NCBI GenBank assembly: GCA_944472155.2
Contig: OX235279.1
Coordinates: 51,371,564 to 51,435,563 of the forward strand
Length of the DNA: 64,000 bases
Direction: 5' to 3'
Source: Trichobilharzia szidati
Lineage: Eukaryota; Platyhelminthes; Trematoda; Strigeidida; Schistosomatidae
Shown here: positions 24,620-35,690 of the stretch, piece by piece
How the letters are laid out: each line of letters begins with the position of its first letter
How positions within the stretch are numbered: position 1 is the stretch's first letter
Program-made: the position numbers and the translations under genes
The notes under the pieces: model-generated
The model's input: only the letters and a program-made list of their open reading frames with translations
Database searches by the model: none
Told to the model about the DNA's origin: nothing

Positions 24620-25897
24620 GGAGAAGTTTCTTCTGTGTGCACAAGCCAGGGCTTTCTATCCGGCTCACTGAAGCCGGAGTCCCCCAAGGCGCTGTACTCT
24701 TCCCACTTCTCTTTTCTTTCTTTCTACATGACTTACCATCTTCAAATGACATTAATTTTGTCAAATACGCTGACGATCTGTCTATATCTTTGCCTATCAA
24801 ATGTCAAAGCGACTGCTCTAAACTTAATGGCTTTCTGTCAGAAATCAGCCAGTGGTTCAAGGAAAATGGTCTTACCCTAAACCCCTCCAAATGCCAAACA
24901 GTCAATTTCACCTTTAGGCATAAATCCGACCTAAACAAACTGTTTGGCTCTTACGAGGTATGCAACATAGACGGCACTGAAATAGAAACTAAATCGGAAA
25001 TTAAATACCTAGGTGTCATTCTATCTGCTGATCTCTCCTGGTCGTCTCATATCTTAGCGATTTCTAAGAAAATATTCCGTCTTACCTTCTACATTAAGAA
25101 GTTAAAACATTCTGGTATTACCCAACCCTTACTCCTACAATTCGTTAATTCTCGCATCCTGCCTATTATTCTCTATTGTTCCCCCTTAGTTTTTCCCGGG
25201 CTACTGAAGAAAGACTATAACATATTATGCAGGATGTTAAATGTTGTTAGCAGGGTAAGCAACGTGCCACTTAACCAGCTTGTTAATATTCTGGTTGACA
25301 GGCACATGGACTCATGTGAAAAATGGGCCAAATCCATTTTATCTAACTCACACCACCCTCTTCACTCACAACTCTCCCCTTGCATCTCATCAGGTAAAAC
25401 CAGAAGCCAATATAGAAAACTATATGCTCGCACCAGCAAGTACAAAAACTCAACCATACCCTACTTAGCTCGTGTTCTGTGTGATAAAGAAAGCATTAGG
25501 CGTGACACCTATAATTCATTAAATAGTCAGTAGTACAACTGGATCTCGTCTTTCCAACCCACATCATCAATAGGTACAACATTTTCTTTCTTTCTTTTCC
25601 TTTTCTCTCTCTTCTTTTTCCGTTATGTGCTGCTTTGTCTCTTTCTCTCGCTTACGCCAGTTAATAAGACAGCTCCCACTTTTCTAACACCTTCAAACAC
25701 TGTTTCAGCTTTACCTTTGCTACTGACATGCCAATGTATTGTTGTAATAATGAACTGCGGTTTCCTCAATCTATGTAGAATTCTATTTATTGATAATGTA
25801 CTAACTGGATGCAATACTGTAGTAAAAATGCTGAGAATTCCATTCTGTATCACAAGTACTGTTTTGGAATAAAGCAAATTATTATTATTATTATTAA
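24620..25897 (+). mobile_element. CR1-like LINE, 5'-truncated, with 3' UTR and ATT tail
   Basis: It begins inside the reverse transcriptase palm, carries the rest of the ORF, a 3' UTR with GGAATAAAGC and a terminal ATT repeat (25878-25897). The same tail closes the fragments at 1476 and 55652. The left edge is approximate; the sequence before about 24620 does not read as RT. It is among the least decayed elements in the window, since almost 300 codons stay open. Confidence 0.9.
24637..25533 (+). pseudogene. CR1-like reverse transcriptase, C-terminal 298 codons
   Basis: This is the C-terminal part of a non-LTR reverse transcriptase. RT motif B is GVPQG (24676-24690) and motif C is YADD (24766-24777), with both catalytic aspartates present. 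They are followed by the thumb-like region (WFKENGLTLNPSKCQ, then EIKYLGVILSADLSWSSH) and a C-terminus RYLAR-type (TIPYLARVLCDKESIRRDTY). The N-terminal fingers, motif A and the upstream endonuclease are missing, so it cannot work. The displayed first Met is just inside the truncated frame. Open frames in other phases here are shadows. Confidence 0.9.
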
Positions 25898-26084
25898 AGG
25901 CCTCGGTAATCCAAAGTATACGTTTCTCCATTAACAACCTATTTCATATTACGAAACCTTTGTCAATACTTACCAATCTTCACTACCCTAGTTACAATTT
26001 TGAATATTCATCACATTTTAGAAACATTTTGATGACGTAAACAGTAACCATAACTAATTTTTATTTCATTTTTGTTTGACAACC

Positions 26085-26160
26085 CTAGCGTACATACACA
26101 CACAAAATAATTATATAGAAATGCGATTGTACAGCTGGGTGAATGAATTCGCTGAAAAGA
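26085..26160. repeat. single arm of the 62-kb foldback element
   Basis: AATTATATAGAAATGCGATTGTACAGCTGG.. and AAAAGAGACTCTTCGCTGAA match the right arm of the inverted repeat at 61876-62215. The opposite arm is absent. Confidence 0.6.
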
Positions 26161-26169
26161 GACTCTTCG

Positions 26170-26985
26170 CTGAACTTTGTTGTTCTTATATTCATGTCTG
26201 GATGGGTGTTTTCCGTGAATTTCCGATATAACCTTGATATTTTTTCATTGATTAAATTTATCCTTTTACTGTTACACGACATCAATAGATCCTTCACTTT
26301 CTTCATTTACAAGTATTATGCCTTCGCATTATGGAACTATATTTTAGCATTTTTTAGCACAAATTATCTTGCCAGTTTACCATCATCTAACCTATACAGG
26401 CCACACGAATGTCGAGATGAATTTGCGACAGTTGAATTTGTAATACTAATTACGTTAAGACAGATATCGAATCTATAAAAGAAGAGATAAATAATTACTA
26501 AAACGTATGAAGACATTTCATCTCATGATAATATGTAATATGGTTAAATGAACACAATTGCATAGCAGTAATAAATCTCTTAAATAAGATATAGAGAACG
26601 GGATGTAAAAGTTATGTGTGGAAATGTAATCGCATAAGATGTCAGTTGATTCAAGTAAGGTAAATTAGTGAATATTTATGTATATATACGTAATTTGCAA
26701 ATTAACTATCCAGCTCAGATAACGCAACCCCATAAAAACAGTTCTCAATTACCATTACATCATCTTTCCGCCTCGTCCGCTTCAGCCTAGGTAACTTAGT
26801 AGTTTCATTAGCCCTCCTACATTAAATAAGGCTCATAGCCCCCAGTACTGGGTTATTGAGTAATAACTGACTGCATTACGTCATCAATTCTGTTCTTCAG
26901 GTCATAAAAACATTCTTTAAATCTCTCAATTTGAAATGGATATTTTGTAATTGTCTCTGTTTCTATGTGTCTTTATTTACTTTTA
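26170..26985. other. AT-rich stretch, nothing recognised
   Basis: No coding or repeat similarity was seen. Confidence 0.4.
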
Positions 26986-26989
26986 CTCA

Positions 26990-27290
26990 GCAAGTAGTAG
27001 AGATTGAGATGGTTCAGACATGTGTCACGCGTGCCAAGCCAACTCCTCCTTCTACGAGGGTTATGTTAGCCGACATGGGGTTGAGTTCGGGTCAGTCGAA
27101 CAAAAATCTGGCATCATTTCATGAGGATTCTGACAGTTAATTTCATCCAACCACATGGAGAGATGAGGTGTAGATTGCCTGGTTGCGTTGGTAGGGATCC
27201 TAAGAATCGGTGGCTAGAGACTGTTAGTAATGAAATAGCCTGAAATCTTTCTCAATGGCGCAGATACATTCACTCTCTGTAATTTCACGT
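26990..27290 (+). mobile_element. LINE ORF 3' remnant (RTE/SR2-like tail)
   Basis: In one frame with stops this reads LRWFRHVSRMPSQ, then PHGEMRCRLPGCVGRDPKNRW and LETVSNEIA*NLSQWRRY. That is the usual C-terminal end of flatworm RTE-type ORFs (LRWxGHVxRM .. RLPGxxxRDxxxRWLETxxxxAxxRxxWR). The family assignment is from memory of that pattern. Only this last exon-like block remains. Confidence 0.6.
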
Positions 27291-27319
27291 ATCCATTAAA
27301 CCCTTAAATTTTTTTACGA

Positions 27320-27527
27320 GTTGATCACGGACTGATATCAGTTAGAGAAACATTGAAAACCAGGGAGTACTGGACAGCTGTTTCATCCTAGTTTGGGAAT
27401 CATCGGCAGTACGCACCCACTGGGATTCGAACCCAGGACCTTCCGGTTACAAGGCAAGCTCGTATACCATTCAGCCACTGGGACCCGATTCAATGGCTCA
27501 TGAATTCTAACTTCTACCAATTCGTGA
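27320..27527 (-). mobile_element. hammerhead-like SINE (family I)
   Basis: The plus strand shows CAGGGAGTACTGGACAGCTG, TTTCATCCTAGTTTGGGAATC, the reversed B box GGATTCGAACCC and CACTGGGACCCGATTC, that is, the 13.66-kb unit in reverse. Confidence 0.8.
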
Positions 27528-28199
27528 TTTTAGCGCGACCCCAATTTTTATAAGTTACTATTCTTTCTCTTGTACGTTTCTGCTCATTATAGTTCTTTTG
27601 AATCTCTTTTATGTTTACCTTTGTTTACTAAATGGGGTGTTGTAATATACACTGGTGCACTTCTGTGCAGAGTTCTCCGTTAAAACTAAGTCTCAATCAG
27701 TTCACACAAACTAATGTCGAATGAGTGTAATATTCTTACACGTAGGCATGTTTTATTTTTGAGCATAAAAGTATAGTCAGCAAACTCAACCTATAGTAGT
27801 TAGGTAGAGTCAGTTCAAATACCCTATTGCGTAAAAATACAGTGATCTTAAATGCTAGTTATCGAGGATTCAGATGTCCGGGAAATAGGGATCATTGTGA
27901 ACAGTAAAAGGTTAAAAATCATGCTTCCACACTTATAAACAACCGATGATGATGATCGTAGCACTCAGTGTATCATCGTCAGGGGGAAATTTACTTCTCG
28001 ACCTCTAAGTTTATGTATTTTATGCACAGTTAATTGACCGAAGATGCTTATTAAAAATTCAAAATAAGACTGGTTATTGAACTAAGAATATTCGTGTTGA
28101 TTACCTTTTGATCAGGTTCGGCAATTATACGACCATAATAATTCAAAAAATTATTGTTAACAACAAAATAAGTAGATTAAACAACATTGAATCAGTAAT

Positions 28200-28740
28200 A
28201 TCCATAGATTATACCTCAAGAGCATCTGTGAGTGATAATGTGCATAAATATAACACTAAATTGAATGTCAGATGAGCCAAGGAAAGTAATACAGAATTTA
28301 TAAATTTATAGGATCGATAACAGGCCAGTGTATCAACAGTGACTAGCTGGGCCTGTTTCTTCTGTACACAAATAGCTCTGGTTATTTTAAATGAATGTGT
28401 GTAGTGTCCTGTCTGCAAATGTCTTTTTCTACAAGAATATTCTCTTCTCGTGAGTAGAACATCAGAAAAGGCAATTTCACCTTGGAATTCTTCTTCAAAT
28501 GTGAACTGAATATTTAAATGCACCCCATTAAATTGATCTGTTATTGAGAACGTGTCTAAATCATCTTCACAAACGATGGATGATTCATCCATACATCGGT
28601 AGTGAAATGGGAATTTTCTGATGAAATTGTTTAAAGGACCGTTTTATAGTTTATTTGAAAAGATATTTAACATGGGATCTAACGGGGAGTCCATCGTACC
28701 ACGCCATCCACTTGTCTGTAGATTATGCCATCAAATTTAA
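28200..28740 (-). mobile_element. Penelope-like element remnant, RT palm part
   Basis: On the minus strand 28735-28590 shows GIIYRQVDG and GPLNNFIRKF-like text, then the frame 28592-28209 gives MDESSIVCEDDLDTF (the YVDDSF-type motif C, altered), IQFTFEEEFQGEIAFSDVLL and GHYTHSF, the GQYTHFHSF motif of PLE reverse transcriptases. The order matches the PLEs at 46.3 and 54.5 kb. It is frameshifted and lacks the GIY-YIG part. Confidence 0.75.
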
Positions 28741-28782
28741 AATTTAAATTTATGGTATGAATTTCTTAAAAGATTTGTATTG

Positions 28783-28930
28783 TGCGTCGGTGGTTCAGCG
28801 GTAGAGTGCTGGTCTACCATGCATATGGTCCGGGGTTTGAGTCCGGCCGGCGTACACCTTTACTTTCCTTATAATCCCGACAAAGAGGGGAGGTTGGGCG
28901 CGAGGCTCCACTCCACTCCATAAAGCAACA
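28783..28930 (+). mobile_element. tRNA-Gly-like headed SINE (family III)
   Basis: The head GCGTCGGTGGTTCAGCGGTA closely resembles a tRNA-Gly 5' half, and CCGGGGTTTGAGTCCGGCC its T arm. GCGTCGG and CCGGCGT can pair as an acceptor stem with two wobbles. The anticodon arm is replaced by a short hairpin (ACCAT..ATGGT), so it is not a working tRNA. A non-tRNA body (GACAAAGAGGGGAGGTTGGG) follows, as in the copies at 15.3 and 37.5 kb. Confidence 0.7.
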
Positions 28931-29179
28931 CCACTGCTAGTGAAACTTCAAAGCTAAAGTTGATATAAGTATAAAACTTGGGCACTGTGGTAGAGCATAA
29001 CTCCATTACGGATAAGATCTTATTCTGATAAATCACACTGTGTTGTACACTAACATAAACTGATGACGTTTCAAGCACCAGCTATTACTCATAATCATAC
29101 CAAGTCACTAGCACAACTTTTTTACTTCATTTACATACATGAGTAACTTGAGTGACTTGATATGATTATGAGCAATCAT

Positions 29180-30195
29180 TTCCCGTCAGATCAAGGGTGT
29201 TACCATGGGGAGTCAGTTAGGGCCCCTTTTAGCAGATATCTATTTGTCGTACACTGATAGTTTTTCAAAAGATTTAATCGTAAATGTGCCACTTTATAGA
29301 AGGTATGGAGACGACATTGTAATCATAAGTGAAAAGCCCTGTTCTGCCACCTTAATTTTAAATCGAATAAATGAAGTTTAGATGATTGTTTATCTTTTCT
29401 AGATATATTGCTTGATCGATGATCTGATGTATCACTTAGACGATCTATCTATAGAAAACCTAACTGGACAGGACAGTACCTTAACTGTCACAGTGTTTGC
29501 CCCCTTAGGTACAAAAGAACCTTAGTAAGGTTCCTCTTCAGTAGAATCCAACGAATATGCACCAAAGACACACTTGATGATGAAGAAAAAAAGTTGACGT
29601 AAGCTCTGGTCAATAATAATTATCCAAACAAATTCATTAGGAGATATAAAGCAGTCAGAATGCCAAGATCCACTCACCAACTCACCACTAAGAAGGACGT
29701 GTACATCAAGCTACCCTTTTTGAGTGATCATTGCAGCTTGACAACTAGACGAAGATTGAACCTTCCTTTTAAAGGGAATTTTTATGCAGCTAAGATCATA
29801 ATAATTTAGCATGTGAAGCCCATATATCCATCTAAGCCCTTTGAACATGTGAAAAATGATGTCACATTCCACTGTATTTTCCAATATGAAATTACATGTT
29901 ACCATACAAAAATAGGAAGGACTCATCGGTCTCTTCAAGTAAGGGCTGGCTGCAGAAGCAAATATAATCCCCCGAACTCATTAGTTGTGAGAACAGGAGA
30001 CCTAGATCCTCTATTGCGAAACATAGCATAGAGACAGGACACAAAATTGACATTTACACGTCTTTTAAACCTATCTTTAAAATGTATTTGGGGTATCCTA
30101 ACGTCTGTGGAGGCACTAGCAATTAGGAAGTTTAAACCAACTTTATGCCTTCAAAAACAATTCGTCATCACACTAAACCTTCCTTGGTAAACTTT
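29180..30195 (+). mobile_element. Penelope-like element remnant, RT to GIY-YIG
   Basis: Translated pieces in changing frames follow PLE order: TMGSQLGPLLADIYLSYTD (29200), YRRYGDDIVII (motif C, normally YVDD), FSRIQRICTKDTLDDEEK (29530), NNNYPNKFIRRYK (29615), the linker KKDVYIKLPFLSDH, the GIY-YIG-like FQYEITCYHTKIGRTHRSL (29880-29940), and KPTLCLQKQF-type end (30150). Many frameshifts; dead. Confidence 0.75.
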
Positions 30196-30344
30196 ATTTT
30201 GACACAAGAGTAGACGTACTATTAACTCTTTTATTTGGTTTAGTGATCGTCATTGTTACTTTGACCTTCAGTGTGTGCTTTTAGTTTGATCTAAGTTTGA
30301 TTTATCACCTCTTAACTCTTTACTAATTTCATTATTTTTTTCAG

Positions 30345-30515
30345 ATTTTTTTATACAGCTTGATTCCACACTGTATTTTCGGTACAGGTATGGAATTTTC
30401 AGCATGTGATATCAGTAGCCCAAATTTTGCAGGCCGACCATTGATATCGGTTGTGCGTCTTCAGTGGATTGAGCCCCTGACCATGTGTATGGTCGGCGAG
30501 AGTCCTGTGATAAGT
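30345..30515 (-). mobile_element. tRNA-headed SINE (family II)
   Basis: The plus strand TACAGCTTGATTCCACACTG .. GGTATGGAATTTTCAGCA .. ACCATGTGTATGGTCGGCGA matches the copies at 44.3, 47.7 and 57.1 kb. The tRNA-like head is truncated at its 5' side (right end). Confidence 0.7.
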
Positions 30516-30849
30516 CCGTGTGTAATCAAATTGTTCGAAATGTGTTGCTCAAATACTTGTTTTCTGTAATTTAATGCCCACTTTGTTTTGAGGTTTTATT
30601 TTGCATGTGAACTGTGTGAAACTGATTTTAACGTTGTGATCTCGCTGATAGCTGGAATGACCGAGTGGACTTATGCTTAGGTATAATAATACTAACGCAA
30701 TGAACAAACCAGCTGATATGCTAGGTGCACATATTCGTCCCTGGTACCTTCTGCTTCACTGAGTCATGCAAACATCAAAGTAGACAAGGACTGGCCTGTG
30801 ACGGCTAGGATACAATCTTACTAGAAAAACACATCATTTTTATATATTC

Positions 30850-32232
30850 TTTTTTTTGAATAAAGCAAGAACAACAGTGGTTTGTGCAGAATAATATGGT
30901 ACCATCATTTATTTCGTTGGCTTCTCATCATCTGCTTACAGTCTGAATAAATTATGAGGTTTATGTACAGAAAAGTTTTAACATACTTGCAAATTTTACA
31001 TGATGCCAGTTGACATAATGTTCCACAATTAGTGACCAGTTCTCAGAAAATTGAGCTTATATAGCTTTTACACAGGCAGTTCAAGTTTAAACAAAATAAA
31101 TGTATGCAGACAATGGTAAAGGAGTTACGTAATAAGGACGAGAGTTGCGTAAGATGCAGAGTGACTAAAAAAAGTAACAATGTACTGAGTTCAGCTCAAA
31201 TCATAGAAACAAGAGACAAGCAAAATTTAGAACAACACATTTAAGCGAACAATATTTTTTTCAATTAGATCTCATCAGGCTTAACTCTAATGTATATAAG
31301 TTAACAAATAAAAATTCAAATACAAGCAAAATTACAAATTATAAAAGGAGGTGAGGTTAAAGCCAAAGACTACGTAATCAAATGAGAGAATAAAGACATC
31401 CAGTTACCAGGGCAAGGAAAGACTAATAACTGCTTCTTTCTGAATACATAAATCTGGTTTCAAGCGTTTGATAGAAATTGCTTCGGCAAACTTGAGAAGA
31501 ATCGAGCTCCTTTGTCTATTGATAATTTTAAAGGATTTCGCGATTTCCACCTCATGACCCGTATCGAGGAGATGTCTGGTAATAGCGCTATTATAAGAGT
31601 TTGTTCCCTTGAGACGTAGGCTTTTCGGCACATGTTCAGAAAATCGGAGGTGTGCCCTTCTTTCTGTTCTCCCAGCGTAACCGCTCCCGCAGATACACGT
31701 AAATGTTTATACACAACTGGAGTTAACATGAGAAGGGTGTCTGTCGACTTTTGACCTCGCCAAAGAGCATGTCGTTTGATGGAAGGGAACCATCTTAGCT
31801 GCAGGGTAGGTTCTGGCTGGTGGCGTACTTAGTCTTCTGTTGACCACTGCTGCGATGTTTTCACCTTTAAAATCTAGTTGAATGAAGACAGGCTTTTTGT
31901 TCAACTGTGATTTGTTTGGTATTTGAGCCTTCACATCTTCCATATTTGTTAATGAATCTTTGAGGATAACCGTTGTTTTTCAGCACCTTTTCGAGAATCG
32001 TAAATTCTTCCTCTTGTTTCTCTGCAGAGCATATCCTCCTTGCCCTGTAGTACAGAGTCTTGACTAGCGCTCGTTTATAGCTATTTGGACAAAAACTATT
32101 AAATGTAAATATTGTCCATTCCATGTCAGGTTTCGGTAAATTAACCTCTGGAGAAAACAATCTTCTAAGCGTTGCATGGCGATGTCAAGGAAATGGAACT
32201 TTCCATCATCTAATATTCTATAGTAAATACAA
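30850..32232 (-). mobile_element. Penelope-like element A, 3' portion (split by RTE)
   Basis: On the minus strand this is the C-terminal half of a PLE: RILDDGKFHFLDIAMQR at the junction, TWNGQYLHL, SYKRALVKTLYYRARRICS, NNGYPQRFINKYG, FIQLDFKGENIAAVV, then the GIY-YIG part (YAGRTERRAHLRFSEHV in pieces across frames), HLLDTGHEVEIAKSFKI and LKPDLCIQKE near 31460. Frameshifts separate these blocks. The 3' UTR ends in TGTTCTTGCTTTATTC near 30855, as in the copy ending at 39610. The 5' portion continues at 35691 beyond the inserted RTE. Confidence 0.88.
32220..32232. repeat. target-site duplication, left copy
   Basis: ATAGTAAATACAA stands directly before the RTE 5' end and is repeated without mismatch at 35691-35703. 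One copy belongs to the interrupted PLE coding frame. Confidence 0.88.
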
Positions 32233-32392
32233 CACGACCGATAGCTGTTACCTTGACGTGGTGGTCGGGCTTGCATATCGCAATGACCCAACGAGCTACA
32301 CTGGCTGGAACTTATGTTCCTGTAGGTCCTACCATGCCAGAAAGGTTGTTTGGATAGCGGTTAGACAAAAAGCAGCTACCCAATCCAATACT

Positions 32393-33622
32393 ATGACTCA
32401 AACAAACTCACAAAATATCATGCCAGATCGGTCGGGGCCCGGATTAACAACGACCGCGCTTCCTGCTGCTGTGTCACAGGGCAGAAGTGATAAATATGCT
32501 ACTGAGACACACCAAACAAGAAAGAACAACCAAAAACAGGCCTCGTGTGACCGGCCTCAAGCAGTTGTCCCCTGGGCTCTGCGGTCACGCAACACTAACC
32601 TTTTCTCTCTTCCCTTCTCAGGCGTGAGCCTAGCAACCCCACCCTGTAAACAAAGCTGCTACAGAAACTTCAGCACGACGAATCTCCTTGCGCCGAAAGA
32701 AAAAGTCTGTGTGGAGACATGGAATGTCCGCACCATGTACGAGATTGGCAAAGCTGCCCAGATCGCAAACGAAATGAAAAGATATAGAATTCAAGTACTG
32801 GGAATCTGTGGAAGCAGATGGAACGGGAATGGACTCACCAAATTGTCAACGGGTGAGTCAGTGATCTACTCCGGTCACCCAGAGCATAACCACATGCACA
32901 CCGAGGACGTGAATATCATGATGTCACCAACGGCAACGAAGGCCCTGATGCAATGGGAGGCGATCTCGCCCAGGATAATAACCGCCAGATTCAACTCCAA
33001 AGGAAGGAGAGTGTCAGTTATACAATGCTATGCACCGACAAACAACGCAGACCTCGAAAAGGAAGAAGAATTCTACAGACAACTACAGGCAACAATGGAC
33101 AATGCTCCAGCTGGTGACATTAAAATACTAATGGGAGACATGAACGCCAAACTGGGATCAGACAACACAGGAAGGGAACTCATCATGTGTAGAGAAGCTC
33201 TCGGAGAAATGAATGAAAACGGAGAACTATTCGCCGACTTCTGCGCCTTCAATGAACTAGTGACTGGTGGCAGCGTATACAAACACAAGCATATCCACAA
33301 GGCTGCATGGGTGTCACCAGATGGGCAAACCAAACACCAAATTGACTTCATCTCAATCTCAAGGAAGTGGAGGCGCAGCCTTGTGGACACCAAAGTAAGA
33401 AGAGGAGCAGACATTGGCTCAGACCACTATTTCGTACAAGGGACAATCCAAATCAAATTAAAAGCTTCCAGAAAAACAGGAGCTGCAGATAGACCACAAG
33501 GCAAGTTCAACACTCAAAAACTGCAGGACCAGGACACAAAGGACATCTTCACTGCAAGCATAAAGGACAAAGCCGAGACACAAATCAACACTAGCGAAGA
33601 GACCAGAGTTGAAAAGCACTGA
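32393..33622 (+). pseudogene. RTE endonuclease domain (APE type), damaged
   Basis: The frame is open upstream into the PLE; the first Met inside the element is at 32393. The APE-type endonuclease starts at WNVRTMYEIGKAAQIANEM (32719). GDMNAKLG (about 33137) and the GSDHYFVQG end (about 33416) carry the catalytic Asp/Asn and Asp-His residues. The region that should hold the catalytic glutamate (consensus SEVRW/CETRW) reads ICGSRW, with Gly codon GGA at 32810-32812, one base from GAA. The stop at 33620-33622 (HTGA, likely from TGG) cuts the polyprotein before the RT. Confidence 0.88.
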
Positions 33623-33865
33623 AACAACTTGAAGACAGTGTGGATTCAAACCTGCATGGAAGTTCTAGGCAGAAAGAAGAGATAGGACAAACCGTGGCTC
33701 ACTACGGACTCTTGGAGGCTAATAGAAGAGAGAAGGATGGTGAAACAAAAGATTATCCAGTGCACCGACGAGTAACAAAAACAGGATTTCAATGCAAACT
33801 ACAAGACACTGAATAAAAGAGTAAGGGAGAGTGCCAGAGAAGACAAAAGAAAGTATTATGAAACC

Positions 33866-35662
33866 ATGGCAAGTGAAGCAGAACAAGCTGCAGGCAAAGG
33901 AGACCTCGCAACACTCTACCAAACAACTAGGTACCTATCGGGAAAAATTTTGACACAAATTAAGGCAGTGAAGGAAGACAATGGAAAGTCACTCACGAAA
34001 GAAGTGGAGCAATGGAAACACTGGGCTGAACACTTCGAAAGACTCCTAAGTCGACCACCACCTACAACGCGCCCAACAATACCAACGACGGAGACAGAGC
34101 TCCCAGTGAACACCAACCCCCCGACGAAATCAGAAGTCCTGAAGGCAATCAAGATGCTAAAAACTGTCAAAGCAGCAGGACCAGATGGAATCCCAGCAGA
34201 AGCATTGAAAACTGATCCACACGCAACAGCGGACTTGATGACGCCACTACTGGAGAAGGTGTGGAAAGGAGGCAAAGTACCCGGGAATCGGAAGAAAGGA
34301 TACTAATTCAAACTATCAAAGAAAGGAGACTTAAGTCAATGCAAGAACTGGCGCGGAATTATGCTCCTGTCCATCCCAAGCAAAATACTAAGCCGCATCA
34401 TCCTGCAGAGAATCAAACATGCGCTGGATGAAAAACTTCGACCGGAACAGGCTGGATTCAGGAGAAACAAGTCATGCATTGATCAGATCGCCACATTACG
34501 GATCATTATTGAACAAAGCCTGGAACAGCAGTCACCTCTCTATCTCAACTTCATCGACTTTGTAAAGGCCTTCGATAGTGTCGATCGAGAGGTGCTTTGG
34601 CAACTACTTCGCTACTATGGGGTGCCACCGACAATTATACATCTCATCCAACAGCTATACGACAATGCTGCATGCCAAGTAATCCACAACGGGAAACTTA
34701 CGGAATCCTTCGAAGTGAAGACAGGAGACAGACAAGGCTGCCTACTATCGCCAATGATTTTCCTGATTGCAGTAGACTGAATAATGCGACAAACAGCGGG
34801 AAATGAGGAAACAGGCATAAAATGGACCCACACAAAAAACTTGGGGGATCTGGACTTCGCCGATGATATATGTCTGAGTACCCACAAACTGGAAGATATG
34901 CAAGCGAAAAGCAACAAGTTGTTAGAAGAAGCATCAAAGATAGGCCTTCAGATGAACATAGATAAAAGAGAGGTGATGAAGATTCCTGGCCAACACCACC
35001 AACAGCAACAGACAACAATCAGCATGAATGGAAGGAACCTGAAAGAAACAACCTCTTTTACCTACCTGGGAAGCATCGTTTCAACTGCAGGCGGAACTGA
35101 TGTGGATATCAAAGCAAGAATCGGAAAAGCAAGGCAAGCTTTCACTACTCTCAAGTCTGTGTGGAGGTCAACAGCACTCAGCATCGAAAATAAGATCCGG
35201 ATTTTCAACTCCAATGTGAAGTCAGTGCTGCTATACGGATCAGAGACTTGGCCAGCGCGTCATAAAGAGCACCTCAAACAAACTACAGACCTTCATTAAC
35301 TGTTGTCTTCGCTCAATACTCAAGATCAGATGGCCGGCCAGGAAAAATCAGCAACAGGGATCTTTGGCAATGAGCGAACCAACCAGGAACCGATTGTGGA
35401 ACAAATAGGCAGAAAGAAACGAAGTTGGATTGGATTGGTCACACTCTGAGGAAACTATCAAGTGACATCACTAGACAAGCCCTTGAGTGGAACCCGAAAG
35501 GGAAGCGGCGAGTTGGTCATCAGTGCAAGGGTGACTTTGAGGAGGTTATGTGAAGAGGAGATGAAAACGTGTGGGCAGACTTGGAGCCAGGTGAGGACTC
35601 TAGCAGAGAACCGAATGCAATGGAGACGAACGACTGAAGCCCTATGTTCCTCTAGGAATTGA
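33866..35662 (+). pseudogene. RTE reverse transcriptase region, broken by stops
   Basis: The reading frame of the endonuclease continues here between stops. 33866-34306 holds the linker to RT motif 0/1 (KAIKMLKTVKAAGPDGIPAE). 34361-34780 holds RILQRIKHALDEKLRPEQ, AGFRRNKSCIDQIATLR, motif A FIDFVKAFDSVDR and motif B DRQGCLLSP. 34784-35299 holds motif C as FADD (34856-34867) and the LGSIVSTAGGTDVDIKARIG region. Stops at 34304 and 34778 lie between or inside RT blocks. After about 35280 the coding signal shifts frame (LQTFINCCLRSILKIRWP) and returns further on. Confidence 0.88.
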
Positions 35663-35690
35663 AGGAAACAATAAAATAATAATAATAATA

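Larger units (their letters stand above)
32233..35690 (+). mobile_element. near-full-length RTE-clade LINE inserted in Penelope-like element
   Basis: This 3458-bp element has a 5' UTR (TACCTTGACGTGGTGGTCGG), an endonuclease-RT polyprotein region, and a 3' end in an AAT repeat (35672-35690). A perfect 13-bp target-site duplication flanks it. Length and layout match complete RTE elements of about 3.3-3.6 kb. The coding region has several in-frame stops (33620, 34304, 34778 and 35297, among others) and at least one frameshift near 35280, so it is no longer autonomous. It is the best reference for the other RTE fragments in this window. Confidence 0.92.

Noticed and set aside
24491..24880. 129-codon plus-strand frame overlapping the CR1 RT
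   Set aside because: It is out of phase with the recognised RT frame carrying GVPQG and YADD; a shadow.
28783..28853. Possible functional tRNA-Gly gene
   Set aside because: The anticodon arm is not a tRNA arm, and the unit continues into a SINE body shared with other copies.
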